The notes beneath the pieces are model-generated. The model worked only from the letters and a program-made list of their open reading frames with translations. It searched no databases and was not told where the DNA came from. Positions 43,063 through 43,997 of a stretch of 43,997 nt of DNA are shown in pieces. This stretch comes from Actinomycetes bacterium (GTDB lineage Bacteria > Actinomycetota > Thermoleophilia > Solirubrobacterales > Solirubrobacteraceae): contig JAJYUP010000013.1 in assembly GCA_021792455.1 (NCBI GenBank), positions 1 through 43,997 of the forward strand, in the 5' to 3' direction. Positions within the stretch are counted from its first letter, which is position 1, and the number at the start of each line of letters is the position of its first letter. The translations under genes were made by a program, and so were the position numbers.

Positions 43063-43337
43063 CCCTGACGATTGGCAGCCTGACCTTCGACCACGCCACC
43101 TACGACGAGCGCGGCGACGTCCTCTACCTGCACATCGGCGAGCGCCAGGCTGCCGCCGACAGCGAGGAGACGCCCGAGGGGCACGTCCTGCGCTTCAACG
43201 ATCGTGGCGAGGTGATCGGCGTCACGATCATCAACGCGAAGTGGCTGCTCGAACGCGATCACGCCATCAACATCACCGTCCCGGAGCACGTTGTCGTCGG
43301 TCCCGAGGCGCTTTCCGAGGCGCTGGCGGCTGCCTGA
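43059..43337 (+). CDS. DUF2283 protein, antitoxin candidate
   Basis: 92 aa. DUF2283 proteins are small beta proteins of unknown function, often next to DUF4258-like toxins. The motif YDERGDVLYLHIG at ~14-26 and VLRFNDRGEVIGVTIINAKW at ~45-65 are characteristic. It is coupled to the preceding toxin candidate by ATGA. The final ~20 residues (VVVGPEALSEALAAA) may be the flexible toxin-binding part; this is inference. Confidence 0.8.
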   Translation: MTLTIGSLTFDHATYDERGDVLYLHIGERQAAADSEETPEGHVLRFNDRGEVIGVTIINAKWLLERDHAINITVPEHVVVGPEALSEALAAA

Positions 43338-43396
43338 CCCGGTACGGGAATACAGATCACCGCGGGCACCTAGCGATGAGCGCCACCAGATCCGAA

Positions 43397-43564
43397 TCAC
43401 CCGCCGCCAAGGTGATGGACGAAGCGATCGAGCTGGCGATCGAAGAACGCTCGCCATATCCCGAGAGGTGCGCCTTGGAGCGACGGCAGGATGCCGCGCC
43501 GAGCGTAGTCCTTCACCGTGGGCGCCGGCAGCAGGAGCAGCTCGGCGACCTGGTCGGCGGCCAT
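43397..43564 (-). CDS. Excisionase-like HTH fragment
   Basis: 55 aa on the minus strand. MAADQVAELLLLPAPTVKDY followed by ARRGILPSLQ matches the MerR/excisionase-type HTH that begins such proteins, and IWRAFFDRQLDRFV the segment where the family has its wing and final helix. The frame stays open upstream (LALPDPAPDPEVG, TLDEL) without a canonical start, so the gene may be longer, decayed, or begin at this ATG. It lies tail-to-tail with the DUF2283 gene. Confidence 0.5.
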   Translation of the reverse strand: MAADQVAELLLLPAPTVKDYARRGILPSLQGAPLGIWRAFFDRQLDRFVHHLGGG

Positions 43565-43865
43565 CAGCTCGTCGAGCGTGGCGCCGGCCGTCGGGCCGAC
43601 CTCCGGGTCGGGGGCGGGGTCAGGCAGGGCCAGCTGTTGTGATCGGTGGCTGACGGTCGGCTAGTTGCTGCGCATTGCAATCATTGACCTCACGCAGCCC
43701 AGGGCCGCCAAGAAATCTCAGTCGGCACGAGACGCGGTTGACGTTGCATTGCCGGACGCATCTCAATGCCCCCGCTTCATCGGCTTCCAACCCCACCGAA
43801 CCATCTCGGCTGTCGCTTCGGCACCAGAAGCGTGATCATTTCGCCCTAGAGTCAATACTGATAAC
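43565..43865. other. Gap of lower GC before the transposase
   Basis: I see no gene here beyond the open upstream frame of the excisionase-like ORF (to about 43640). From about 43680 the sequence is visibly richer in A and T than the rest of the window (ATTGCAATCATTGACCTC, GTCAATACTGATAAC), consistent with imported DNA. An insertion-sequence end should lie in the last part, but I could not define terminal inverted repeats with only one end in view. Confidence 0.5.
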
Positions 43866-43997
43866 TTAAGCCGCTAGGTCCGGCGAGCGGACTTGAACAG
43901 CGTCCTGGGGTCGTCGAGTCGGCTGCGGCCAGGCCTTGTGGTGGGTGCGCTTGACGGCGAAGTTGGACATCTTGCGCTTGAGCACGCGCGGGTTCGC
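43866..43997 (-). CDS. Transposase C-terminus, IS4-like, cut by window end
   Basis: The last 43 codons of a minus-strand gene. NPRVLKRKMSNFAVKRTHHK followed by AWPQPTR resembles the ending of actinobacterial IS4-family DDE transposases, where NPRVVKRKMSN and WPQPT are typical. The catalytic part is outside the window, so activity cannot be judged. Confidence 0.6.
   Translation of the reverse strand, partial: ANPRVLKRKMSNFAVKRTHHKAWPQPTRRPQDAVQVRSPDLAA

Overview
The window is 44 kb of GC-rich DNA with densely packed genes, many joined by ATGA or GTGA stop/start overlaps, and frequent GTG or TTG starts. A Rex regulator, a K+-independent H+-pyrophosphatase, a tsaE-tsaB-rimI-tsaD cluster, a panC-panD-panB cluster, a TetR regulator with an added winged helix, and secreted YWTD-repeat proteins together suggest an actinobacterium, most likely of the class Thermoleophilia (Solirubrobacterales-like). 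That placement is an inference from gene content. Most of the window reads as chromosome; the last 2.4 kb is an accessory patch.

Layout. 1-5.4 kb: two paralogous secreted YWTD beta-propeller/Ig-like proteins and a hexapeptide acyltransferase. 5.5-7.9 kb (minus): pantothenate synthesis, panC-panD-panB. 8.1-12.7 kb: a family-4 uracil-DNA glycosylase, the t6A tRNA-modification operon with rimI, and a glutaredoxin-like protein. 12.8-17.7 kb: rex, a carboxylate-amine (glutamate-cysteine) ligase, a 24-codon ORF, a conserved hypothetical, and hppA. 17.9-21.6 kb: a probable potassium-transport module (65-aa membrane protein, APC permease with a C-terminal UspA-like domain, two TrkA/RCK proteins) and tRNA-Gln(CTG). 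21.7-25.5 kb (minus): a heterodimeric ABC exporter with one degenerate ATP site. 25.5-29.1 kb: a small four-Cys protein, a TetR-winged-helix regulator, a DHA2 drug exporter and a MerR regulator. 29.3-35 kb: msrB, a small membrane protein, amt, msrA with a coupled membrane protein, an MFS transporter, and a beta-carbonic anhydrase. 35.3-40.3 kb: glycolate oxidase encoded as a GlcD-GlcE fusion plus GlcF, with a divergent GntR regulator. 40.5-41.4 kb: a two-domain VOC protein.

41.6-44.0 kb is an accessory patch: an XRE/nucleotidyltransferase toxin-antitoxin-like pair, a tyrosine-recombinase remnant whose catalytic Tyr position is Cys, a BECR-like toxin candidate coupled to a DUF2283 protein, an excisionase-like HTH fragment, and the 3' end of an IS4-like transposase cut by the window edge.

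Three patterns cut across the genes. (1) Gaps between genes repeatedly hold pairs of direct repeats of 16-38 bp whose copies start 61-71 bp apart; five pairs have CRISPR-like proportions (repeat 28-38, spacer 31-34), yet every locus has a different sequence and no cas genes are present. A related 33-bp triplication forms the linker of the GlcD-GlcE fusion. (2) Many start codons lie 6-7 nt after a TAnnnT-like -10 box and lack a Shine-Dalgarno, which points to leaderless mRNAs; the gntR/glcDE pair shares almost the same 6 bp as back-to-back -10 boxes. (3) Three perfect palindromes with the same GCATGC centre, 24-25 bp apart, lie downstream of amt.
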